Positions 1 through 7,921 of a stretch of DNA of 64,000 nt are shown here, in pieces (the stretch's first letter is position 1; each line of letters begins with the position of its first letter). Source of the DNA: Martinezella lusitana (GTDB lineage Bacteria; Pseudomonadota; Alphaproteobacteria; Rhizobiales; Rhizobiaceae); contig NZ_JAFEVL010000045.1 in NCBI RefSeq assembly GCF_016901135.1, positions 62,001 through 126,000 of the forward strand. Reading direction: 5' to 3'. The translations under genes were made by a program, and so were the position numbers. The notes beneath the pieces are model-generated. The model saw nothing but the letters and a program-made list of their open reading frames with translations, ran no database searches and was not told the origin of the DNA.

Positions 1-1
1 C

Positions 2-337
2 CATACCCCGACTTACATCCTGACGCATTATCCTCGGCCATCCATCGAGATGGAGGGTGGCACGACGTTCCATTTCATCACTGGCGGCATTGAAGAGGCG
101 CTTGTGCAAGCAAAAGCTGCTGCCGGTGGCAGGGATGTGAAGATCGGCGGCGGCGTCAGCACAGTGCGCCAATATCTGAATGCCGGTCTGATTGACGAGG
201 TCCATTTCGCGATCTCGCCAGTCGTGCTTGGCAAGGGTGAGGCGATGTTCGAGGGAATTGACCTGCCTGCTCTCGGCTTCCGCGTGAGCGAGCATGTCGC
301 AACTGCTCATGCGACCCATGTCGTCCTGACCAAATAG
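2..337 (+). CDS. RibD C-terminal-type dihydrofolate reductase family protein (3' part)
   Basis: The reading frame is open from the left edge, so the true start lies outside the window; 111 residues are visible. The stretch HPRPSIEMEGGTTFHFITGG and the later GGGVSTVRQYLNAGLIDE region match the C-terminal half of the RibD/DHFR-like reductase family, where the glycine-rich loop binds NADPH and the L-I-D-E segment precedes a strand near the active site. Members reduce pterin or ribosylamino-pyrimidine-like substrates, but most stand-alone copies have no assigned substrate. The next gene is convergent, so this is the end of its transcription unit. Confidence 0.8.
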   Translation, partial: HTPTYILTHYPRPSIEMEGGTTFHFITGGIEEALVQAKAAAGGRDVKIGGGVSTVRQYLNAGLIDEVHFAISPVVLGKGEAMFEGIDLPALGFRVSEHVATAHATHVVLTK

Positions 338-464
338 GCAGTCCAGGTTGGCACGGAAATCCAGATGCCAACCTGTCCAGTTCATTCAGAAGGAGTGAGC
401 CCGGTATTGAAGCGCCATGGTGTTATTCGGCGCTTCTCAACGGGCCGCTCCACCCAAGTCAGCC

Positions 465-1262
465 TTATCGGGCTGACCGGTAGCGCTCGGCCTGAACAGC
501 GTTTGAAAGATGCGGCAACATAACCTGTCGTGCGGCTTCCCAGGCATCGTATTCCGCCGCGTCCATCAGTGAAGGAATCGTTGCAAACTCGGCCCGGTCG
601 AGGCCTACAAGCGCGCTGTCGACGAGATCCTCAGTCGACATGACCCACTCGCTCGGCAAGTTGCTGGACGGCAGGCCGGCAACGTCCCAGAATTCCGTCG
701 CCGTTGCGCCGGGCATTACGACCTGCACATGGACGCCGGTGTCTTTGAGTTCCTTGCGCAGGGAGTGGCTGAAGGACAATACGAATGCCTTTGCCCCTCC
801 GTAAACGCCGTTGAGCAATTCCGGCGCAATGGCGACAATGGAGGAGATATTGATAATGGTGCCTTTGCCACGTGCAACGAACCCCGGCACGGCGGCATAG
901 GTCAATCGCATCAGCGCCGTGACGTTGATGTCGATCAACCCCTGCATGTCGTCGATCGATGCCGAGGCGAGCGGGGCGGCGCTGCCGAAGCCGGCATTGT
1001 TGACGAGGTGGGTGATCGTACCGTCCGTTTTCAGGGTCGCTTCGACTTGCTCGCGCTGAGCGCCATCGGTCAGATCGGCGACGATCGTACGAACCTTTAC
1101 CCCGTACTGGCGGGTAAGCCTGTCGGCGACGGCGTCGAGCTTTTGCGTGTTGCGTGCGACGAGGATGAGATCGTGGCCGCGTGCTGCAAATCTGTCGGCA
1201 TAGACGGCGCCGATGCCGGACGATGCGCCGGTGATGAGAACGGTTCCATGGGAGGTGGTCAT
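465..1262 (-). CDS. SDR family NAD(P)-dependent oxidoreductase
   Basis: A classical short-chain dehydrogenase of 265 residues, the usual length. The cofactor motif TGASSGIG lies near residue 11, the structural NNAG motif near residue 88, and the catalytic Y-x-x-x-K as YGGAK near residue 154 with an upstream serine in NISS. The substrate cannot be told from sequence. It is transcribed away from a GlxA-type regulator that starts at 1386, so that regulator is the likely controller. The ATG at 1262 is the first residue of a normal SDR N terminus. Confidence 0.9.
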   Translation of the reverse strand: MTTSHGTVLITGASSGIGAVYADRFAARGHDLILVARNTQKLDAVADRLTRQYGVKVRTIVADLTDGAQREQVEATLKTDGTITHLVNNAGFGSAAPLASASIDDMQGLIDINVTALMRLTYAAVPGFVARGKGTIINISSIVAIAPELLNGVYGGAKAFVLSFSHSLRKELKDTGVHVQVVMPGATATEFWDVAGLPSSNLPSEWVMSTEDLVDSALVGLDRAEFATIPSLMDAAEYDAWEAARQVMLPHLSNAVQAERYRSAR

Positions 1263-1385
1263 TGTACTGTCCTTGTCCTGTTTCGAAGGGTTTCTGTTTT
1301 GAAGAATGACAGGATGATAACGCTGGACGGCAATGTCTCAAATGTCATATAACCAGCAAAAGCAGACAAACGTTTGGAGATGCGC

Positions 1386-2348
1386 ATGAGACAGATCGGC
1401 TTCATCATGGAAGATGGGTTTCAAGTGATGGGGATGGCGGCGCTGACGGCATTCGAATTTGCCAATGCCGATCTCGGCCACGAAGCCTATCGGTTGAGCG
1501 TCATGTCGGAGAAGGGGGGTACGATCCGTTCTTCACTCGGTATAGGGATCGAGACACACGCGCTGGACGGCTTTCCCGACACGCTCATAGTGATCGGGGA
1601 AATGGTGCCTCGTCCCATCACCGCGGCTCTTCGGAATTACATTGCGGCTGCGGGCCGGGAGTCGCGACGTGTCGCCGGCGTATGTACCGGCGCTTTCCTT
1701 CTGGCGGAGGCCGGCCTTCTCGACGGCAGGGCAGCCACCACGCACTGGATACATGCCCGTACTCTCCAGGAGCGCTTCCCCTCGATCAAGGTGGATGAGG
1801 ACCGGATCTTCATCGCCGATGGCAATATCTGGACCTCGGCCGGCATGAGCTCCGCCATCGATCTGACACTGGCACTGATCGAAGACGACCACGGGGCAGA
1901 GCTTGCCCGCGCGATCGCCCGAAAACTGGTTGTTTATCATCGGCGTCCCGGCGGGCAGTCGCAGTTCTCGGCCCTGCTGGAGCTGGAGCCGCGCTCGGAT
2001 CGGGTTCGTCGTGCCCTGGTCCATGCCAAGGAGCATCTCCGCAATCCCCTGACGGTCGAGGAACTGGCCGAGGCGGCGAGCCTCAGCGCGCGTCAGTTCA
2101 GCCGCATCTTTCGCGAGGAAACCGGCCAGTCGCCCGCCAAGGCCGTCGAACGGCTGAGGCTGGAGGCGGCCAAGATCATGCTGGAAGAAGGCCGTCACTC
2201 CATGGATATCGTGGCGCGCGATACTGGTTTTGCCGATCGCGACCGCATGCGTCGAGCATTCCTTCGCTTCTTTGGCCAACCGCCGCAGAGCCTGCGGCGT
2301 AGCCTCAGGCTGATCGAAGGCGAGGAGGAGCTATCACTTCCCGGCTGA
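1386..2348 (+). CDS. GlxA family transcriptional regulator (DJ-1/PfpI-like domain plus AraC HTH)
   Basis: About 320 residues. The N-terminal half (about 1-190) is a DJ-1/PfpI class-I amidotransferase-like sensor domain with the nucleophile-elbow stretch GVCTGAFLLAEAG. The C-terminal 100 residues carry two AraC-type helix-turn-helix motifs, including LTVEELAEAASLSARQFSR and DIVARDTGFADRDRMRRAF. ATG 1386 is preferred because GGAG stands six bases upstream; TTG 1374 and ATG 1380 are also in frame. It is divergent from the SDR gene and probably regulates it. Confidence 0.88.
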   Translation: MRQIGFIMEDGFQVMGMAALTAFEFANADLGHEAYRLSVMSEKGGTIRSSLGIGIETHALDGFPDTLIVIGEMVPRPITAALRNYIAAAGRESRRVAGVCTGAFLLAEAGLLDGRAATTHWIHARTLQERFPSIKVDEDRIFIADGNIWTSAGMSSAIDLTLALIEDDHGAELARAIARKLVVYHRRPGGQSQFSALLELEPRSDRVRRALVHAKEHLRNPLTVEELAEAASLSARQFSRIFREETGQSPAKAVERLRLEAAKIMLEEGRHSMDIVARDTGFADRDRMRRAFLRFFGQPPQSLRRSLRLIEGEEELSLPG

Positions 2349-2542
2349 TTGCCGTCGAGGTGGCCATGTCGTTGAAGTTGCGATTTGTTCTGAAGCACAG
2401 CCGCGGTCGCCGTGCATTCCATGGCCCATGCGAATCCACCGCTGAAACTAATGTCAGGAGGAAGTGAACGCGAAGCTTGACCACCGTGCCAGACCGGAAA
2501 CATAGATAGCGGGCAAGTCAGTTTTGGCTGGAAATCAATATT

Positions 2543-3637
2543 GTGGAAATCGAATCCCATTTTGCCTCTTTCGTGCGTGTCCTGGGCCAAGTGGCCGTCA
2601 TTGTCTATGCCTTTTCCTGGGTCATCCGGACGGTCGAACGCGGCGTTTTGAAATCCGTCGCTGTCGGGCTGCTGTTTGGCGTGGGCGGCATCCTGTCGAT
2701 GAGCGATCCCATTCGTTGGATGCCTGGCGTCTTTCAGGACGGCCGCTCGGTTCTGCTCGTTCTTACGCCGATCTATGGCGGTCCGATCGGTACTGTGGTG
2801 GCGGTGATCATGATGGCCTTGTTTCGTTTCGCAGCCGGCGGTATCGGAGCCGTCGGCGGCGTGGCGGGCATCCTGGCCGTTGCGACCACCGGATATGTCT
2901 TGACGCTGCTGCCGCGCCAATGGATCGGGACGGGCTGGAAACGGTCGGCCTTGTTTGGCTTGGCGACCGGTGCATCGCTCATTGTTCTGGCCTTCCTGCC
3001 TTCGCCGCTCGCGCATCAGCTCTTCGTTTCGGCGACGCTTCCGGCGATGGCGACCAATTTCCTCGGCGTTCTCCTGCTGTCGGATCTGCTTGAGCGGGAG
3101 TGGTATCGTATCGGCATTCAACGCGTGCTCGAGAACGAAGCCAGCGTCGATCCGCTGACAAGGCTGCCAAATCGCCGCGTGCTGCAGCGTGAAGGCGATC
3201 GCTGCAGCAGGGAAGCGGGAACCCGGCGCATTCCCTTTTCGATCATCATGCTCGATATCGATCACTTCAAGAAGATCAACGACAGCTGGGGGCATTCCTT
3301 TGGCGACACGGTCCTTGCCCGAGTGGCGGACGTGATACGGCAGACCGTGCGAAAGACCGATATCGCTGCCCGCTACGGCGGCGAGGAGATTGTCGTCCTT
3401 TTGCCGAACACCGACACAAGGGCTGCTGCTGCCGTTGCCGAAAAGATCCGCACGGATATCGAAACGACGGTTCTGACGTTCGATAACAATACTATCAATG
3501 TCACCGTAAGCATCGGCGTTGCGTGTTCAGATGAACCCGCCACCGACTTCAAACATGTCCTGGAGGCTGCCGACAAGGCGCTTTATCGCGCGAAGGCCGG
3601 CGGGAGAAATCGTGTGGAGCAGGCGAATGCCGCGTGA
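2543..3637 (+). CDS. membrane-bound diguanylate cyclase (5TMR-LYT-like sensor plus GGDEF)
   Basis: Predicted to make cyclic di-GMP from two GTP at the inner membrane. Residues about 15-185 form several hydrophobic segments that resemble the 5TMR-LYT sensor module, and residues about 200-360 are a GGDEF domain. The signature reads GGEEI (residues 279-283), with Ile instead of Phe in the last position; the metal and GTP residues around LDIDHFKKIND are intact. RKTD stands exactly five residues before the signature, which fits the product-inhibition I-site (RxxD). The start shown is a GTG and could lie slightly downstream. Confidence 0.85.
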   Translation: MEIESHFASFVRVLGQVAVIVYAFSWVIRTVERGVLKSVAVGLLFGVGGILSMSDPIRWMPGVFQDGRSVLLVLTPIYGGPIGTVVAVIMMALFRFAAGGIGAVGGVAGILAVATTGYVLTLLPRQWIGTGWKRSALFGLATGASLIVLAFLPSPLAHQLFVSATLPAMATNFLGVLLLSDLLEREWYRIGIQRVLENEASVDPLTRLPNRRVLQREGDRCSREAGTRRIPFSIIMLDIDHFKKINDSWGHSFGDTVLARVADVIRQTVRKTDIAARYGGEEIVVLLPNTDTRAAAAVAEKIRTDIETTVLTFDNNTINVTVSIGVACSDEPATDFKHVLEAADKALYRAKAGGRNRVEQANAA

Positions 3638-3755
3638 CGGCGATCGGCAAGGGACGACTGGACGCCGCTCGTGGGGATCACGAAGCCGCATGAGATGATG
3701 CGGTCGCTCGCGTTCACGACCCATCCCTAAACTATCTTCATTGTGGTGTTTACCC

Positions 3756-3780
3756 GCTGCTCGCCCGAAGGGCGTGCAGC
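3756..3780. repeat. hairpin between dgc and DUF1344 genes
   Basis: GCTGC-t-CGCCC is followed by a GAA loop and GGGCG-t-GCAGC: ten base pairs interrupted by one T-T mismatch. It lies 120 bases after the cyclase stop and has no T-run, so it may be a transcript end or an mRNA-stabilising structure. The rest of 3638-3897 shows nothing recognisable. Confidence 0.4.
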
Positions 3781-3897
3781 GACGCCGCAACCATGCCAAT
3801 CCGTAAGGTTTCGGCAAAGTGGGTGGCAGGATTGGACGATAGGGTCATATCGGCTCGCAGGAGCCGTAAACCCATGTCCATGACGAAGGAGCAAAGC

Positions 3898-4158
3898 ATG
3901 TTCAGAAAGTTAGTTGCGATCGGTATCGTCTCTGTTGCCGGATTGGCGGCAGGGGCCGCATTGGCCCGCGACGAGACGGGAACGATCACCAACGTCGATG
4001 CCAAGGCGGATCAGATCACCCTGTCCACGGGCACGACCATCAATCTGCCCGAAAACATCGAAGTTGAAACCTTCAAGGTCGGCGAGCGCGTTTCGGTGAA
4101 ATACACCGTGCAGAAATCCGGCCTCGCTCTTGCCTCGCAGGTCCATCCGGCCAAATAG
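3898..4158 (+). CDS. DUF1344 domain-containing periplasmic protein
   Basis: A protein of 86 residues. Residues 1-21 form a signal peptide (charged MFRK, hydrophobic core, ALA cleavage site). The mature part has the short beta-rich pattern of DUF1344, with the TGTITNVDAKADQITLSTG stretch followed by a V-G-E-R-V-x-V-x-Y strand. The family is common in rhizobia and has no known function. ATG 3898 is preceded by GAAGGAG at about eight bases, better than the ATG at 3793. It converges with the kinase gene that ends at 4180. Confidence 0.82.
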   Translation: MFRKLVAIGIVSVAGLAAGAALARDETGTITNVDAKADQITLSTGTTINLPENIEVETFKVGERVSVKYTVQKSGLALASQVHPAK

Positions 4159-4179
4159 GGCGGAAGCGGCGAGCGATTC

Positions 4180-5538
4180 TCAGACCCTGGGAAAAGAAAG
4201 GCAGGCCTGGAGCCCAGGCCTGCCGTCCTCAAGCGCAATGGGCGTCGAATGCAGATCTGCGATCGCCTTTACCAGGCTCAATCCCAATCCGCTTCCGGGT
4301 GTCGTGCGGCTCTTGTCGAGACGGTAGAGGCGCCTGAATACCAGTTCGCGTTCGTCGACCGGGATACCCGGCCCATTGTCAGAGACGCAGGCGCGGTAGC
4401 ATCGACCCGCCGTGGCGAGCGTCATCAGGATGCTGGTTCCGGCCGGGCAATGCGTGATCGCGTTCTCGACAAGGTTGACGAAGAGCTGGGTCAGCAGCTC
4501 GCGGTCGCCATGGACGATACATGGCCCTGATGCCAGCGGCTTGTATTCCAGTTTCTGCGCGTTGTCGTCGGCGACATCAGCGTAGATTTCCGCGACCGAA
4601 GACATGATGTTGCACAGATCCACCGCCTTGAAACGTGTCTTCCTGGCTCCCGCTTCGATCTGCGAAATTCGCAGGAGCGCCTCGAACGTGGCATTGATCC
4701 TGTCGCTTTCCTCCCGGGCATCGAGAAGCAAGTCTTCGACGCTTTCCGATCGCTCCTGCCGCAGCAACGCGTGCTCGATCGTCATGCGAAGGCGATTGAG
4801 CGGCGTCTTGAGATCATGCGCGATATCAGCGCTAACCTGCCGCATGCCCTCCACAAGACCGGAAAGCCGGCCAAGTGCATGGTTCATATGAGTGGATACG
4901 ACATCGATGTCGTCACCATTTCCGCTAGTCGGGATTCGACACGCAAGATTGCCGGCCGAGACCTCTACCATTGTCTGTTCGATGGATTCCAATCGTCGTT
5001 CGGCTCGTCTGGCAAGCCCTGCTCCTCCGACAATCGCCATCGCGACGATGAGGCCGGATGCCCAGAGGAAGCTTGCCAGCACGATGTGCTCGATATTGTC
5101 GATCTCGCGATAGCTTTGACCGACGACAAGAGAGTTGCCACCGACCTTGCCGACCATCACTCTCACGGGGTCGTCGCCACCCAGGCCGAAATCCCTCGCC
5201 GGAACAGTCGTAAGCCCCGGTTCAATTCGTGATGCTCCAACATTGCCCGCAAGTTTCTCTCCTTTGTCGCTCAACAGAAGAAAGACCTGGTCCTCGGCAT
5301 TCTTGAGGGATGAATAAGTGTCGACGGCGGCGATGAGATCCTCGAGGTCGTTGGACGAATAGGTCGATGCCACGACGGAGTAGGTGTCGCCGACCGACCG
5401 GTCGAGTGCCTGCGCCAGTTCGCGTTGCATGAGCCCGTAGGCGATCACGCCGGTCGCCAGGAAGGCAAGGATAAAGAAAAGCCCGAAGGATAGAGCCAGT
5501 CTGAAAGGCGTGCTGCGCAGCAATCTATCGCGGCGCAT
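4180..5538 (-). CDS. HAMP-domain sensor histidine kinase
   Basis: Inner-membrane sensor of 452 residues. Transmembrane segments lie at about 12-36 and 151-173 and flank a periplasmic domain; HAMP follows at about 174-226. The H box ADIAHDLKTPLNRLR places the phospho-acceptor at His241. The N box (LVENAITH), G1 (DNGPGIP) and G2 (GSGLGLSL) are complete. Its start overlaps the end of the response regulator by 14 bases, so the two are co-transcribed and form a cognate pair. The last codons contain a terminator-like hairpin that precedes the stop codon. Confidence 0.93.
   Translation of the reverse strand: MRRDRLLRSTPFRLALSFGLFFILAFLATGVIAYGLMQRELAQALDRSVGDTYSVVASTYSSNDLEDLIAAVDTYSSLKNAEDQVFLLLSDKGEKLAGNVGASRIEPGLTTVPARDFGLGGDDPVRVMVGKVGGNSLVVGQSYREIDNIEHIVLASFLWASGLIVAMAIVGGAGLARRAERRLESIEQTMVEVSAGNLACRIPTSGNGDDIDVVSTHMNHALGRLSGLVEGMRQVSADIAHDLKTPLNRLRMTIEHALLRQERSESVEDLLLDAREESDRINATFEALLRISQIEAGARKTRFKAVDLCNIMSSVAEIYADVADDNAQKLEYKPLASGPCIVHGDRELLTQLFVNLVENAITHCPAGTSILMTLATAGRCYRACVSDNGPGIPVDERELVFRRLYRLDKSRTTPGSGLGLSLVKAIADLHSTPIALEDGRPGLQACLSFPRV
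4192..4224 (-). terminator. intrinsic terminator-like hairpin inside the histidine kinase 3' end
   Basis: Read on the minus strand, GGCAGGCCTGG pairs perfectly with CCAGGCCTGCC over 11 bp with a three-base loop and is followed directly by TTTCTTTT. This has the full form of a rho-independent terminator, but it lies inside the kinase coding region: the TGA stop is at 4182-4180, about ten bases beyond the T-run. Confidence 0.65.
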
Positions 5539-6202
5539 GCACGCAGTACCCCGTGTTGCGGACGGTATGAAGCAATTGGATCTCGAACGGCTTGTCTATC
5601 TTCGCCCGCAGGCGGCTGATATGCGTTTCCACAACGCTCGTCTTCGGGTCGAAATGGAAATCCCAGACCCGTTCGAGCAGCATGGTGCGCGTGAGCACCC
5701 TGCCTTCGCCACGCATCAGAACCTCCAGAAGCGTGAATTCCCGCGGCTGAAGATCGATCGGCATACCGCGACGGGTGACCTGCCGTTTGATGACATCGAG
5801 CTCGAGGTCCGCGATTTTCAGGATCGTTTTCTGATCCTGCGCAGGCGGACGGCGCGCCAGGGCATTCAGTCGCGCGATGAATTCCGAAAAGGCAAAAGGT
5901 TTGGTCAGATAGTCATCGCCGCCTGCCTCGAGCCCTTCGACCCTGTCGTCGACGCCGCTGATCGACGTTAGAAACATCGCCGGGGTCTTGACCTTCGCCG
6001 CTCTGGCGGCCTTGACCAGGGAAAGACCATCCAGTCCGGGTATCATGCGATCGACAACGAGAACATCGTAGTGCTCTCTCGTGGCCTGGAACAGCGCATC
6101 GGTACCGTCGCGGATCACGTCGCATACATGACCGGCTTCTCCCAGGCCGCGCGAAATGTAGTCGGCGGTCTTTTGATCGTCTTCCACGACGAGAATTTTC
6201 AT
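5525..6202 (-). CDS. OmpR-family response regulator
   Basis: A protein of 225 residues with a receiver domain (about 1-115) and a winged-helix DNA-binding domain (about 125-222). The acidic pair is ED near residue 7-8, the phospho-acceptor is Asp51 in LVVDRMIPGLDG, and the conserved Lys lies in LTKPF. The HTH part contains LQPREFTLLEVLMR and the VVETHISRLRAKID recognition region. ATG 6202 begins the normal MKILVVEDD N terminus; the open frame runs on to 6253 but adds nothing conserved. It is first in an operon with the kinase at 4180-5538. Confidence 0.94.
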   Translation of the reverse strand: MKILVVEDDQKTADYISRGLGEAGHVCDVIRDGTDALFQATREHYDVLVVDRMIPGLDGLSLVKAARAAKVKTPAMFLTSISGVDDRVEGLEAGGDDYLTKPFAFSEFIARLNALARRPPAQDQKTILKIADLELDVIKRQVTRRGMPIDLQPREFTLLEVLMRGEGRVLTRTMLLERVWDFHFDPKTSVVETHISRLRAKIDKPFEIQLLHTVRNTGYCVHAPR

Positions 6203-6370
6203 GGTTCGGCAGTGCTCCCTGGACGGCGGTACACGCCAAACATGGCTCACCAAGGTGTCAGCAGCCTGAACGAGTGCTTACAAATCCGTAAGATTGGCTG
6301 CGGAGGCAAGGCTGCGAGGCAAGGAAGCGTTTCTTACGAAACCGTATTGTCTGGGCAAAGAGGGCGTATA

Positions 6371-6396
6371 GGCGCCTCCGTAGAACGGATGGCGCC
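6371..6396. repeat. hairpin upstream of the small secreted protein gene
   Basis: GGCGCC-TCCGT, loop AGA, ACGGA-t-GGCGCC gives an 11-bp stem with one bulged T. It lies about 70 bases before the ATG at 6465, in the promoter or leader region. It may be an operator or a leader structure; no T-run follows. Confidence 0.4.
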
Positions 6397-6464
6397 GACG
6401 GCACAGTGGGTGCGGTCGGCCGATCAACCTCGACGGCCATGCAGCCGCAAAATGGAGCCATCCC

Positions 6465-6734
6465 ATGAAGACGTTCAAAGCCGCACCACTTCTCAATCTT
6501 TTCGTTCTGGCTGCGCTTGTCACGCTGCCTGTTGCCGCTCACGCCGCAGCGGCCCGTCCGTGTGAGGATGTGCTCAAGGAAATGCGTGCGGCGAAGTCGA
6601 CCGCAAAGCTCAGCGGTGATGACAAGACCAAAGTCGATGCGCTCGAGGCAAAGGCGATCGAACGCTGCAATGCCGACGACGACAAGCGGGCTGATGGCTT
6701 CCTTGAGGACGCGATGAAGCTGATGACGAAGTAA
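6465..6734 (+). CDS. small secreted protein of unknown function
   Basis: A protein of 89 residues. The first 28 or so form a clear Sec signal peptide (MKTFK, then a leucine/valine/alanine core ending in AHAAA). The mature part is short, charged and probably helical, with two cysteines (RPCEDV and ERCNAD) that could form a disulphide. I do not recognise a family. It lies only 24 bases ahead of the DUF347 membrane protein gene, so the two are probably co-transcribed. Confidence 0.7.
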   Translation: MKTFKAAPLLNLFVLAALVTLPVAAHAAAARPCEDVLKEMRAAKSTAKLSGDDKTKVDALEAKAIERCNADDDKRADGFLEDAMKLMTK

Positions 6735-6758
6735 TTCCGTTGGTGAGGCAAGAACAAG

Positions 6759-7538
6759 ATGACACAGCAATTTTTAGCAAGCCCGGAGCGGCCGCTGAAC
6801 AGGGTTCCGCGCGTTACGATTGACTTCTGGCTGATCAAGCTTCTGGCGGTTACGATGGGCGAGACCGCGGCGGATTATCTCACGGTCAATATGGGACTTG
6901 GCCTCGCGGTGACATCACTGATCATGGCTGCGGTGCTTGTCGCTTCGCTTGCCCTTCAGTTTCAGCAGGAGCGTTATGTCCCCTGGGTCTATTGGATCGC
7001 CGTGGTCCTGATCAGCGTGGTCGGGACGCTCGTCACCGATAATCTCTCCGACAATCTCGGCGTGCCGCTGGAGGCTTCGACGATCGGCTTCAGTATCGCC
7101 CTCGCTGCAACCTTCTTCGTCTGGTGGAAGGTGGAGGGAACCCTGTCGATCCACTCGATCTACACCGCGCGGCGCGAAGAATTCTATTGGCTGACCATTC
7201 TCCTGACCTTCGCGCTGGGAACTGCGGTGGGCGACCTGATCGCGGAAGTGTTCGGGTTCGGTTACGTAATGACCGGTCTTATCTTTGCCGGGGTGATCGC
7301 CGCGATCGCGGTGGCCTATTTCGGCTTCAAGCTCAACGCCATCCTGGGATTCTGGCTGGCTTACATTTTCACGAGGCCGCTCGGAGCCTCCTTGGGGGAT
7401 TATCTGTCGCAGCCTGCGGAATACGGGGGTCTCGGCTTCGGTACGGTCTATACCAGCGTCCTGTTCCTGATAGCGATCGTTGCGACGGTCATCTACATGA
7501 TGGCAAGCTACGAGCCGGAAGTATCGGCTGAAGGATAA
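6759..7538 (+). CDS. DUF347 repeat membrane protein (COG4705 type)
   Basis: An integral membrane protein of 259 residues with about eight hydrophobic segments. Four copies of one motif can be read, each a Trp followed about ten residues later by Gly and then Asp: WLIKLLAVTMGETAAD, WIAVVLISVVGTLVTD, WLTILLTFALGTAVGD and WLAYIFTRPLGASLGD. This is the DUF347 repeat pattern. The function is unknown; conserved acidic residues inside membrane segments suggest a transport or metal-related role, which is inference only. It follows the small secreted protein closely. Confidence 0.85.
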   Translation: MTQQFLASPERPLNRVPRVTIDFWLIKLLAVTMGETAADYLTVNMGLGLAVTSLIMAAVLVASLALQFQQERYVPWVYWIAVVLISVVGTLVTDNLSDNLGVPLEASTIGFSIALAATFFVWWKVEGTLSIHSIYTARREEFYWLTILLTFALGTAVGDLIAEVFGFGYVMTGLIFAGVIAAIAVAYFGFKLNAILGFWLAYIFTRPLGASLGDYLSQPAEYGGLGFGTVYTSVLFLIAIVATVIYMMASYEPEVSAEG

Positions 7539-7777
7539 AGTTGCGGGAGCTAGTGCAGACAATGGGCTGCGAATGAAGTCGAGTGTCCCCCATGGGGAGC
7601 GAATCCGATCTGGGCAGAAATGGCACCGATCGGAAGATCGTGTTTCATCAGAGACCGTCATTGCCTGATACGAACGACCGGAAAGGCAGCCACCGTGGAT
7701 CGTACATTGACGACGTGCGGATTTCTGGTTAGCTGTGGCGTCATGAAGATCGCAATGGTTCTTGTCGTGGTAAGAGG

Positions 7778-7824
7778 GCGCATGGGCAGGATGGTGTAAC
7801 CATCCGGCGAAAGCACCCATGCGC
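7778..7824 (+). ncRNA. candidate structured RNA (riboswitch-like or small RNA)
   Basis: Arms GCGCATGGG (7778-7786) and CCCATGCGC (7816-7824) pair perfectly over 9 bp. Enclosed are a second perfect hairpin, GGATGG-TGTAA-CCATCC (7789-7805), and a small GC-GAAA-GC element, giving a three-way-junction shape. An intrinsic terminator follows within eight bases. I could not match it to a riboswitch class from memory. The 383-base stretch 7539-7921 holds no gene; this element is its only clear content. Confidence 0.55.
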
Positions 7825-7831
7825 GGTAAGC

Positions 7832-7855
7832 AGGCTCCTGACGGGGCCTTTTTTT
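7832..7855 (+). terminator. rho-independent terminator before the Bcr/CflA-type gene
   Basis: AGGCTCC and GGGGCCT form a 7-bp stem with a TGAC loop, followed by a run of T ending at 7855. It directly follows the structured RNA at 7778-7824 and precedes the transporter start by about 65 bases. It is placed either to end a small RNA or to act as an attenuator for the transporter. Confidence 0.75.
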
Positions 7856-7921
7856 ATGCCCGCAGTTCGGGCCGCGCCTCGTCAGATTTCACGCTCCTCC
7901 ACTGACAAGACGGACATAGCC

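Noticed and set aside
2195..3295. 366-codon open frame on the minus strand
   Set aside because: It lies opposite the diguanylate cyclase and the GlxA-type gene, has a charged low-complexity composition and matches no domain. It is a high-G+C shadow frame.
6915..7820. 301-codon open frame on the minus strand
   Set aside because: It is antisense to the DUF347 gene, whose four-fold repeat is clearly real, and its product is arginine/histidine-rich without domain features.
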